64,000 nucleotides of DNA from the NCBI GenBank assembly GCA_025055175.1, contig JANWYT010000028.1, positions 1 to 64,000 on the forward strand, written 5' to 3'. The notes beneath the pieces are model-generated. The model ran no database searches. It was not told the DNA's origin and worked only from the letters and a program-made list of their open reading frames with translations. The position numbers were made by a program, and so were the translations under genes. This stretch comes from Anaerolineae bacterium (GTDB lineage: Bacteria > Chloroflexota > Anaerolineae > Aggregatilineales > Phototrophicaceae). Below, in pieces: positions 36,501 through 43,541 of this stretch. Numbering within the stretch: position 1 is the first letter of the stretch; every line of letters starts with the position of its first letter.

Positions 36501-37081
36501 TCCTGGTGTTGGATACGGAAGTCTACTCCAACACCGGCGGACAAATGTCCAAAGCCACGCCGCGCGGCGCTGTCGCCAAATTCGCAGCAGGCGGCAAACG
36601 CGCTGGCAAGAAAGACTTGGGCCTGATCGCCATGACCTATGGCAACGTCTACGTGGCGCGCGTGGCCATGGGCGGCAAAGACGAGCAAACTCTGCGCGCC
36701 TTCCTGGAGGCGCAAGCCTACCCCGGCACATCGCTCATCATCGCCTACAGCCACTGTATCGCGCATGGCATCAACATGACGACGGCCATGAAGAACCAGA
36801 AGGCGGCTGTAGACAGCGGCCAGTGGCCTCTCTACCGCTTCAATCCGCTGCGCGTCGACCGGGGCGAAAACCCGCTCACGTTGGACTCCAAGATCGGCAA
36901 GGTCAGCGTTAAGGACTACATGCGCATGGAGAACCGCTTCAAGATGCTGGAACTGAGCAACCCCGAAGCGGCGGCCCAGCTCTTCGAAGAAGCCCAGCAC
37001 GACGCCACCCTGCGCTACGCCTACTACGAATACCTGGCTTCACGCCCCTATGGCAAGTCTAACGGCAGTGAGTCGCACTGA
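33515..37081 (+). CDS. nifJ: Pyruvate:ferredoxin (flavodoxin) oxidoreductase, single-chain
   Basis: A 1,188-residue enzyme of typical full length. Domain I (from residue 5) has ANEVVARVAYKVSEVIAIYP and YPITPSSPMGEWADEW; the gamma domain follows near residue 425. Two 4Fe-4S motifs are at residues about 691-702 (CIQCGKCAMVCP) and 747-758 (CTGCGICVDVCP). The C-terminal TPP domain has CAGCGETPYLKL, NATGCSSIYGG and IGGDGWAYDIDFGGLDH plus LDTEVYSNTGGQ. It oxidises pyruvate with CoA to acetyl-CoA and CO2 and reduces ferredoxin, an anaerobic or low-oxygen trait. The next gene is a partner-like flavoprotein. Confidence 0.98.
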   Translation: MTQREMITIDANEVVARVAYKVSEVIAIYPITPSSPMGEWADEWASKAETNIWGTTPQVIEMQSEGGAAGAIHGALQAGALATTFTASQGLLLMIPNMYKIAGELTPTVFHIAARSLAAQGLSIFGDHSDVMAARSTGWIMLSSASVQEAQDMALIAHSATLRARLPILHFFDGFRTSHEVNKIELLTDEDIASLIDNALIAQHRARALSPDHPVIRGTAQNPDVYFQARETVNPFYANAPRVLAETMAAFERLTGRRYLPYQYEGAPDAERVIVIMGSGAETADETAKFLNAQGERVGVVKVRMFRPFDLRGFVASLPTSVKKIAVLDRTKEPGGAGEPMYQDVVTALVEEWVQGPLPQVVGGRYGLSSKEFTPAMVKAVYDNLAQDRPKNHFTVGINDDLSFTSLDYDPSFSIESPNTVRALFYGLGADGTVSANKNSIKIIGEDTPNYAQGYFVYDSKKSGSMTISHLRFGPQHIRAPYLISQANFIACHQPIFIEQYDMLRDAMPGGVFLLNTTSSADRVWDTLPRQAQEHIINKGLRFFVIDAYKIARQVGMGNRINTIMQVCFFAISGVLPQEEAIEAIKKSIIKTYGKKGEEIVAFNLRAVDETLQNLYEVAVPQTVTSARGLRPLMTPDAPDFVRNVLGEMSARRGDLIPVSALPNDGTYPSGTTQYEKRDLASEIPVWDPNVCIQCGKCAMVCPHAVIRIKAYEPAALQGAPEGFQAVAAKDTEWQGLQYTIQVSPLDCTGCGICVDVCPAKNKSAVNQKAINMRPIGDIREREVSRWDFFLSIPDMDRRQIKVGTIRQQQVQRPLFEFSGACAGCGETPYLKLVSQLFGDRAIIANATGCSSIYGGNLPTTPWAKDASGRGPAWANSLFEDNAEFGLGMRAAIDQHAQFASELLQRLSAELGSELVDALLHADQHDEAGIYEQRERVAILKDKLATLSSPEATLLLPLADYLVKKDVWIIGGDGWAYDIDFGGLDHVLASGRDVNILVLDTEVYSNTGGQMSKATPRGAVAKFAAGGKRAGKKDLGLIAMTYGNVYVARVAMGGKDEQTLRAFLEAQAYPGTSLIIAYSHCIAHGINMTTAMKNQKAAVDSGQWPLYRFNPLRVDRGENPLTLDSKIGKVSVKDYMRMENRFKMLELSNPEAAAQLFEEAQHDATLRYAYYEYLASRPYGKSNGSESH

Positions 37082-37090
37082 GAGTCTTGG

Positions 37091-37116
37091 GCCTGCCATC
37101 CGATGAGATGGCAGGC
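37091..37116 (+). terminator. GC-rich hairpin between nifJ and the flavoprotein gene
   Basis: GCCTGCCATC pairs perfectly with GATGGCAGGC around a six-base loop just after the nifJ stop. The following T tract is weak, so it may only partly terminate or may stabilise the nifJ mRNA. Confidence 0.55.
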
Positions 37117-37160
37117 TCATCTCGTTTGAATGCCATCACCTATTTTTCGAGGATGAGATC

Positions 37161-38165
37161 ATGAACTTGACGACACAGTACATGGGGCTGGAACTGCGTT
37201 CGCCCATCATCGTATCGGCCAATCCCTTGACGGAGAAAGTGAACAACATCTGTGCCATGGAGGAGGCTGGCGCCGGAGCAGTCGTGCTGCACTCGCTCTA
37301 CGAAGAGCAGATTCGCCAGGAGCGCCAAGCCCTCTTCCACCATCTGACACACGGCACAGAGAGCTTCGCCGAAGCCTTGACCTACTTCCCAGAGCCAGAC
37401 GAGTACCGCGCTGGCACAGAAGGCTATCTGGAGCTGATCCGCAAGGCCAAAGAAGTCGTCAATATCCCCATCATCGCTAGTCTGAACGGCGTCACTCCTG
37501 GAGGTTGGACGAGCTTCGCTCGGAAGATGGAGGAGGCCGGCGCCGACGCTCTGGAGCTGAACATCTACTACATCCCGACCAGCCTAGAGATGAGCGGCAT
37601 AGAAGTGGAGATGACCTACATCGACATCCTGCGCATGGTGAAAGAAGTCGTGAGCATTCCTGTGGCCATCAAGCTCAGCCCCTTCTTCAGCAACATGGCC
37701 AACATGGCCAAGCGTCTAGATGACGCCGGCGCCGACGCCCTGGTGCTGTTCAACCGCTTCTATCAGCCTGACATCGACATTGAAGCGCTGGAAGTCAAGC
37801 CCAGCGTGCTGCTCAGCACGCCTCAGGCTCTGCGCCTGCCTCTGACGTGGATTGGCCTGCTGTACGGCAAGATTCGCGCGCAGATGGCGGCCACCAGCGG
37901 CGTCCACACCGGCGATGATGTAGTCAAACTGCTGCTGGTCGGCGCGCAGGTGACGATGGTCGCCTCAGCCATCCTGCGCAACGGCATTGGCTATCTGCGC
38001 AGCATCGAGGAAGGCCTGCGCCACTGGATGCACTTTCACGAATATGAGACGATCGATCAAATGCGCGGCGCCGTCAGTCAGCTCAACGCCCACGATCCCA
38101 GCGCCTTTGAGCGCGCTCAGTACATGAAGGCGCTAATTGGCTTCAAGCCAGACAGCGTGCGCTGA
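37161..38165 (+). CDS. Dihydroorotate dehydrogenase-like flavoprotein
   Basis: A 334-residue TIM-barrel protein related to class I dihydroorotate dehydrogenase: MGLELRSPIIVSANPLTEK at the start, PIIASLNGV in the middle, ADALELNIYYIPT, then IPVAIKLSPFF. It lacks the clear catalytic Cys/Ser loop of true PyrD; the stretch after NIYYIP reads TSLEMSGIE. Genes of this type frequently follow nifJ, as here (80 bases), suggesting a redox role coupled to ferredoxin rather than pyrimidine synthesis (inference from family context). Confidence 0.85.
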   Translation: MNLTTQYMGLELRSPIIVSANPLTEKVNNICAMEEAGAGAVVLHSLYEEQIRQERQALFHHLTHGTESFAEALTYFPEPDEYRAGTEGYLELIRKAKEVVNIPIIASLNGVTPGGWTSFARKMEEAGADALELNIYYIPTSLEMSGIEVEMTYIDILRMVKEVVSIPVAIKLSPFFSNMANMAKRLDDAGADALVLFNRFYQPDIDIEALEVKPSVLLSTPQALRLPLTWIGLLYGKIRAQMAATSGVHTGDDVVKLLLVGAQVTMVASAILRNGIGYLRSIEEGLRHWMHFHEYETIDQMRGAVSQLNAHDPSAFERAQYMKALIGFKPDSVR

Positions 38166-38210
38166 GCTACAATCGCCTTCGCGCCTCTCGTTGTGGAAGG
38201 TTGCGAGGGC

Positions 38211-38340
38211 TTAGAGTCCAGATAAAACTGCTGTCCGGGTGGCCGTCGGCGTGAGCGTCTCAGTCGGAGTCTCCGTCTTGGCCGGCACAGAGGCAGCCGA
38301 AAGCGGCAAAATTATTAGCAAGAATGCTCTTATATTTCCA
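38211..38340 (-). pseudogene. Fragment of a secreted Thr/Pro-rich protein
   Basis: The minus strand reads LLIILPLSAASVPAKTETPT then ETLTPTATRTAVLSGL and a stop. It looks like a signal-peptide end joined to a short TP-rich linker, but has no start codon and no body. It is probably a remnant. Confidence 0.35.
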
Positions 38341-38443
38341 CTATGCGCCGCCCCGCAACGTGCCAGGTGACCACTTTCACCAAGCGTCGCCCTAAAGAAT
38401 TTTTGCTGGTGCTGCGAGTCGCTCACGCGGCGAATGACTTGAA

Positions 38444-38697
38444 TCAGGTAATGTGCACATCGGGCGAAAGAGCGCTCAAAAGCGCCACCGCATCGCCGAT
38501 TTTGGCGTCAGCGATGGGTGGAGTCGTGAGAAAGTAGTTGGCATCGACATCCAGAGCCAGCGCTAGACGGTAGAGCGTCCCCAGGCGCGGGGTACACTTG
38601 CTCGATTCGTGCATAGACGCGGGATGGCAGCGCGCTTGGCTTCACGGGCCTAGCGCAGTCTGCGGCTAAAGCAGCTGGTAACGTGCTGATCTTGCAT
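38444..38697 (-). pseudogene. Decayed XRE-family regulator
   Basis: Three minus-strand frames must be joined to read it. The start gives MQDQHVTSCFSRRLR, then a TAG where Gln is expected, then AREAKRAA. A second frame supplies the helix-turn-helix end (SRVYARIEQVYP). A third gives LGTLYRLALALDVDANYFLT, IADAKIGDAVALLSALSPD and a stop. Together these match an XRE-type repressor (R-I-E-Q-G-x-R-x-P...LGTLYRLALALD) with one nonsense codon, frameshifts and probably a small deletion. Confidence 0.65.
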
Positions 38698-38806
38698 GGA
38701 CAAATTCCCTTGTTTATAAGCCTATCCTCAATGTATAAAGAAAAGCTGTCAAGCGTGGGAATTTTTTGATGGCACAACTGCCATCATGTCAATGACGGGT
38801 TACTTT

Positions 38807-39827
38807 CTAACTAATGTACTTGCACTCAGGATAGCCGCTGCATCCCACGAATAGCCCGTACTTACCACTGCGCTGGGCCAATGGCTTGCCACACTGGGGA
38901 CAGACGCCGAGTGCAGGATCGACTTGATCAGGTTCACGCGGCACGCTTGGCTTCTTCGGCGATGAGGACGGCTCGGCAGGTTTTGTCGTTTGGGGCGCGA
39001 TGCTGGCCTGCACGATCCTCTCGCCGAACAGCGGCGCGACCTGCCGCCAGAAGCCTTTCAGGTCGGCCAGCTCCTCGCGCTTGCCTGCCGCGATGTCGTC
39101 GAGTGCCGTCTACATCTGCGCCGTGAAGTCCACGTCGAACAGGTCGGGCAGCTTGCCCAGCAACACGCGCAAAACCTGTTGGACCAATGGCGTTGTCTTG
39201 AGCTGGCGTTTGATTCGACATAGCCGCGTGCCTTCAGCGTAGCGATGGTCTGGGCATAGGTGGAAGGCCGCCCTACCCCGTTTTGTGTTCCAGCGCTTTC
39301 ACGAGCAGCGCCTCGCTGCGCAGGCTGGGTGGCTTGGTAAAATGCTGATGCGGCGTGATGCTGCGCGCCTGGGCTGCTTCATTGAGATGAGCGGGATGGC
39401 CAGGACAGCTTTGTTCACAGAGTTGGTGTTGGTTGCAGGCATAAACAGACAACTTGACCACCTGGCAGGTCTGGCTCTTGTTGGTCAGGTCGAGGTGGAT
39501 AGCGGGAGTATGAATCAGGGGATCGTACTTTAAGCTGCCATCGGTGCAGCAGAGTGTCGCCTGAGGCGAACTGTCAATCACCACCTGCCAGGTGCTAGCG
39601 CCACGAATCAAGGTAACGTCCCGATCAACAATGCAACTGATGATGCGCGCGGCATGGGCGTTGAGCCAGGCCAGGTGGTCGCGTTGGCCAGACGTGGCGC
39701 AGCCGGGCGAGGACAGCAGAGCGGCACGCAGACCGATCAGTCTATCTGAGATGCCCTTCAGGCGTTCGTCGGGCATGGTGCGCAACCCGACAGACGCCAG
39801 CTCATCGAAGCGGCTGAAGGTCGTCAT
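38807..39827 (-). pseudogene. Broken type IA DNA topoisomerase, C-terminal part
   Basis: The minus strand carries pieces of one topoisomerase I-like protein in three frames. First, HFTKPPSLRSEALLVKALEHK ends in a stop (near 39275). After a frameshift comes GVGRPSTYAQTIATLKARGY. After another frameshift (near 39210) comes KTTPLVQQVLRVLLGKLPDL with DVDFTAQM, then a TAG at 39110-39112 where Glu is expected, then [20 protein letters not shown]. The end is an intact zinc-ribbon ([20 protein letters not shown], then [11 protein letters not shown]). The motif order matches TopA; at least two frameshifts and one nonsense codon make it a pseudogene. The catalytic and TOPRIM parts are missing. Confidence 0.85.
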
Positions 39828-40143
39828 CGGCTGTGATTGCCACCAGACCTCAACTTCTTCTTGCGGTCATGCTGGTAGCCCACCCAAGCCGTATGCCGAT
39901 GCGACCTCATCCAGCGTCTCTTCTATTCGGCCCAGCAGCGTCTCCTCGCCGTCCAACATGTGGGCCACGTCTTGGCCACTGCGGAATGCCGAGCCGCCGT
40001 CAGACGACAGGCTGTTTGCCGCAGCTCATTTTGGTCAGGGTGCGCTTGGTGAGTATGATCTTGGGGGCTCGTGCGGCGCTAGTGAACGTCACAACTGATT
40101 TCAAATCCACGAGAGTGGCCTCTATTAGAGAGGCTCTTATGTG
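39828..40143. other. Unassigned stretch beside the topoisomerase remnant
   Basis: No intact gene is seen. The minus strand contains a short open segment (VAHMLDGEETLLGRIEETLD, then EVASAYGLGGLPA and a stop) that may be another piece of the decayed region. Near 40115-40133 GCCTCT pairs with AGAGGC around a short loop. Confidence 0.35.
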
Positions 40144-40734
40144 ATGAACGCTTTTCAGGGCGCTCAGCAAGTAGCCGATACACACTCAATTTCGGAGTTC
40201 GGCCTCGACCCACTTAGCGTTTACGCTGTATCAGTGGACTTTGTAAGCCTTTCTAATGATCCGCACCAGCACTGTCCGGCGCTTGTGTCGAATTACAACA
40301 ATCAGACTTCTGATACAAGCAAACTGCGCCGCGTTGAATTCTGCAATCAAGGTATTGTGAGCCTGCACAACACAGAACGAAGCATAAACCGCACGGTTTG
40401 CTCTGGAATCGATGCAACTGACGGCCAAGTTCATCGCTTCGGTGTCATCAGCGATGGACGAACTCTCTCTGCCCATATCGATGGTGAAGTCATCAGCAGC
40501 ATACCCTATGATCTGCCCTTGGAGACACTCTCGCTCTCTGTCATCGACTATAGTTACCGTGATGGTGAGATGTTCCAGGATATTCATGTTGTGTGGGATA
40601 ATCTCACGGTCTCTATACCAATTGCTTGCCCCCACACCGTGAGTCTTCAGATTGACGCTCTAGAGGTTACTGACAGGGTGAGAATAAGCGCGATTTGTTT
40701 CAAGTTGGCAAAGCGAAAACGCGTGCTACAATAA
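40144..40734 (+). CDS. LamG/concanavalin-like domain protein, possibly truncated
   Basis: A 196-residue product without a signal peptide. The middle reads like a laminin-G/concanavalin-type beta sandwich: NRTVCSGIDATDGQVHRFGV, SDGRTLSAHIDGEVISSIPYD, then SLSVIDYSYRDGEMFQDIHV and VWDNLTVS. This resembles sugar- or surface-binding sandwich domains with the usual 'G-x-x-H-x-x-x...G...DG' pattern. The lack of a signal peptide, an N-terminus without clear homology and the position next to a pseudogene tract suggest a truncated gene. Its base composition seems less GC-rich than its neighbours. Confidence 0.4.
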   Translation: MNAFQGAQQVADTHSISEFGLDPLSVYAVSVDFVSLSNDPHQHCPALVSNYNNQTSDTSKLRRVEFCNQGIVSLHNTERSINRTVCSGIDATDGQVHRFGVISDGRTLSAHIDGEVISSIPYDLPLETLSLSVIDYSYRDGEMFQDIHVVWDNLTVSIPIACPHTVSLQIDALEVTDRVRISAICFKLAKRKRVLQ

Positions 40735-40821
40735 GACTGATCTGGAGAAAAACGGGCCTTCAAAGATATCCGCCCGATACAGCTTTCCAGAAACTTACGC
40801 AAACCCCTTTGAGGTGTGCCG

Positions 40822-42582
40822 ATGATCGATGCGATTTATTGGTGTGACTATTGTCACACTGTCTTCAAGGCTAGCACCCCCAGCGAGAGAAAATCTCACC
40901 CCTGCATCCACTGCGGCACCGAGTCGTACTACCTCTCCACCGACGTTCGTCCAGTCTTCGCCCGCGAACGACGTATCTTGCAGTTCTATGGTCACGGCCC
41001 GCTGCTCACCGAGCAGGTGTGGCGCAGCAGCAAATCGCCCAATTATTTCATCGACGGGCGCTCCGTCCACCTGCCCTCCAGCGCTCAGCTCAAGGATGAC
41101 CTCGCCGCCATTGGCGACTACATCGCCGACAGCGATCATTATGATGCTGTCGATCAGCGCCTGCTTGAAGATTATCGCCAGGCGCTAGAGATCAACCGCC
41201 CCTACCTGAATAGTCTGGAAGACGAATCCTTCCGTTTCGTACAGAGCTGCGTGAAGCGCTTCCCACGCCGTACCATCATGGTCTCGTTCAGTGGCGGCAA
41301 AGACTCCACCGTCGTCTCGGACATCGTGCGCCGCGCTCTGGGCCGCTCCGACATCCTGCACGTCTTCGGAGATACGACCCTGGAAGACCCCAACACTTAT
41401 CAATATGTGCGCGACTTCCGCGAGCAGAACCCGCTCGTCCCCTTCTTCGAGGCGCGCGCCGAACATGACTTTCATCAGCTGGTGGATGAGATAGGTCCAC
41501 CCAGCCGCGTCATGCGCTGGTGCTGCACCATCTTCAAAGCTGGCCCCATCAACAACCTGCTGCAATCCATGGGCGATCAGAAGGTGCTGACTTTCTACGG
41601 CATTCGGCGCGACGAATCCACCGCCCGCAGCCGCTATCACCGCATCGCCTCTAATGAAGAAGACCGCTTAGGCGTGGTCGTCAAGGTCGATCAAAACGAC
41701 GAGCTGAACGGCGTTACGGTCGGGGCCAAGATCGGTCAGCAGATTACTGGCTCACCCATCATCGACTGGACGGAGTTTGATGTCTGGCTGTACATAATCC
41801 TCAACCAGGTCATGTTCAACAAGTCGTACCGCCTGGGCTATACTCGCGTAGGCTGCTGGCTCTGTCCGCTCAATTCCGATTGGTCGGAACTCATCGGCAG
41901 CATCTTTTTCTCGGAAGATACGGCCCGCTGGCGCAAGCAGCTCATCGAATTTGCCACCAAGATTGGCAAGCCGGACCCAGAAGAATACGTCGATGACCGC
42001 GCCTGGGTGAAGCGCTTTGGTGGAGCAGGGATGCCCAACGGCTTCAGCGGCCTGGAAGTCAAGCCTTGCGGTGACATGGACAACACCGTACAGATTGACG
42101 TGAATCGCCCGGTTAACGTCGAGCTTGAGGAGTTCCTCAAGCCGCTCGGCACGATCAACCGCGACAAAAGCCGCCCCGCCCTGGGTGAAATTTACCTGGA
42201 GGGCAGGCAGGGTCAGAAGTGGAGTGCCATTATCGTCCAAGCCCCGGAAGGCAGCACCACGCTGCGCTTCACGGTCATCAACCCAGAAGGCGATTTTAAT
42301 CACATCAGCGCTTATCTGAAGTACCAGGCTAGCAAGTTCCAGACCTGCATTCAGTGTACCGCCTGCTCCGCCGTCTGCCCATATGGGGCCATCACTATCA
42401 AGCCTGATGCCCGCATCTATGAGATTGACCAAAATGTTTGCATCGGGTGTATGGAATGCGTCACTCACTTCGGCACGACGGGCTGCTTGGTGGCCAAGAG
42501 CCTGGGTGTCTCCGGCAATTCTGCCCCCGCCAAGTTGGAGACCAGCAGCGCCGGCTTCATCCCGCTTGATTCGCTATTCTAG
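40822..42582 (+). CDS. sspD: SspD-like PAPS-reductase-family protein with zinc ribbon and ferredoxin domain
   Basis: A 586-residue protein in three parts. Residues 1-35 hold a zinc ribbon (C8, C11, C28, C31). The PAPS-reductase/ATP-pyrophosphatase domain has the PP-loop SFSGGKDSTVVSDIV (S157-S162), then GDTTLEDPNTYQYV, MRWCCTIFKAGP and GCWLCPLNSDW. The C-terminal 85 residues are ferredoxin-like: C509, C512, C515 and C519-P form one 4Fe-4S motif; C540, C543, C546 and C555 form a second with unusual spacing. In DNA phosphorothioation DndC/SspD activates the backbone phosphate for sulfur insertion. DUF4007, ATPase and cysteine desulfurase genes follow directly, which argues against assimilatory sulfate reduction. 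ATG at 40822 is preferred, seven bases after GAGG. Confidence 0.82.
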   Translation: MIDAIYWCDYCHTVFKASTPSERKSHPCIHCGTESYYLSTDVRPVFARERRILQFYGHGPLLTEQVWRSSKSPNYFIDGRSVHLPSSAQLKDDLAAIGDYIADSDHYDAVDQRLLEDYRQALEINRPYLNSLEDESFRFVQSCVKRFPRRTIMVSFSGGKDSTVVSDIVRRALGRSDILHVFGDTTLEDPNTYQYVRDFREQNPLVPFFEARAEHDFHQLVDEIGPPSRVMRWCCTIFKAGPINNLLQSMGDQKVLTFYGIRRDESTARSRYHRIASNEEDRLGVVVKVDQNDELNGVTVGAKIGQQITGSPIIDWTEFDVWLYIILNQVMFNKSYRLGYTRVGCWLCPLNSDWSELIGSIFFSEDTARWRKQLIEFATKIGKPDPEEYVDDRAWVKRFGGAGMPNGFSGLEVKPCGDMDNTVQIDVNRPVNVELEEFLKPLGTINRDKSRPALGEIYLEGRQGQKWSAIIVQAPEGSTTLRFTVINPEGDFNHISAYLKYQASKFQTCIQCTACSAVCPYGAITIKPDARIYEIDQNVCIGCMECVTHFGTTGCLVAKSLGVSGNSAPAKLETSSAGFIPLDSLF

Positions 42583-42596
42583 GCCGAGGCGAACTC

Positions 42597-43541
42597 ATGC
42601 GCTTTGCCCAGCACGAGACCTTCCACATCCGCGATGGCTGGCTGAATAAAGGCCTGCACGCTATCGCCGAGGATGCCCACATCTTCCGCGACGACGAAGC
42701 CCCCCAGCGGCTCGGCCTGGGTAAGAACATGGTGCGTTCGCTGCGCTACTGGATGATGGCCCTAGGTCTGGTCGAGACCATCGGTCGGCAGCAGGGCCTC
42801 AGGCTCACTCAACTCGGCCATATCCTCCTTGAAAATGACCCTTACCAGGAGCGCGACGGCACGCTGTGGCTGCTGCACCATCAACTGGTGAAGAACAGTG
42901 CGCAGGCTACCGCCTGGTACTGGTTCTTCAACTTGTATGTGCCGCGCATCTTCACGCGCCAGGAATTCCTCGACAACCTTAATCTGTGGATCAATGCCAA
43001 CATGGGCAGCGACAGCAAGCCAATTGCCCCCAGTTCGCTCGCCAAGGATTTTGACTGCATTCTCCACACCTACGCGCCCAACTCGCGCGAATATTCGCCA
43101 GAAGACCTGATGGAATCACCGCTGTCGGCTTTGAACCTGCTGAGCGCCATCCATGACAAAGACGAACAGGATCGCCGCTTGCGTTACTATCGCCTCAATG
43201 TGCCAACAACATCGAGCATCCCACCGCTGATCCTGCTCTACGTTCTACTGGATTTCCGCGAGACACGCGCTGCGCAAGTCGATCAGCTCAACTTGAGCGA
43301 TATCATGCGCCAGCCTGGTGGGCCAGGCCGCACCTTCAACATCACCACTAGCGCCTTTGAAGAGCTGATTATGGCTGTTGCTGATATTGTGCCAGAATAC
43401 AGCGTCACCATCACGCGCACGGCGGGCCTGAACCTAGTCAATCTGCCTCGCATTGCTCCGCAAGACGTGCTGAAAAGCTACTATTACAGCAATTCATACC
43501 AGCCCCAAGTGATCGAAAAATGGTCTCTCTCATCGAGTTAA
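42597..43541 (+). CDS. sspB: DUF4007 protein, SspB-like
   Basis: A 314-residue protein beginning MRFAQHETFHIRDGWLNKGL, which is the hallmark of DUF4007 (F-x-x-HETF-x-x-R-x-GW-x-x-K). It continues LGLGKNMVRSLRYWMMALGL, a helix-turn-helix-like segment, and TRLGHILL-type wording (LTQLGHILLENDPYQE). In the Ssp phosphorothioation system the DUF4007 protein SspB has been described as a DNA nickase needed for modification. It lies 14 bases after sspD and overlaps the ATPase gene by 22 bases, so the proteins are made together. Confidence 0.82.
   Translation: MRFAQHETFHIRDGWLNKGLHAIAEDAHIFRDDEAPQRLGLGKNMVRSLRYWMMALGLVETIGRQQGLRLTQLGHILLENDPYQERDGTLWLLHHQLVKNSAQATAWYWFFNLYVPRIFTRQEFLDNLNLWINANMGSDSKPIAPSSLAKDFDCILHTYAPNSREYSPEDLMESPLSALNLLSAIHDKDEQDRRLRYYRLNVPTTSSIPPLILLYVLLDFRETRAAQVDQLNLSDIMRQPGGPGRTFNITTSAFEELIMAVADIVPEYSVTITRTAGLNLVNLPRIAPQDVLKSYYYSNSYQPQVIEKWSLSSS

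Noticed and set aside
37161..38165. PyrD of pyrimidine synthesis
   Set aside because: The gene follows nifJ, has no pyrimidine genes nearby and lacks a clear PyrD catalytic loop.
40822..42582. Assimilatory PAPS/sulfate reductase
   Set aside because: No cysDN, cysI or sulfate transport genes are near; the neighbours are DUF4007, a large ATPase and a desulfurase, which point to DNA phosphorothioation.
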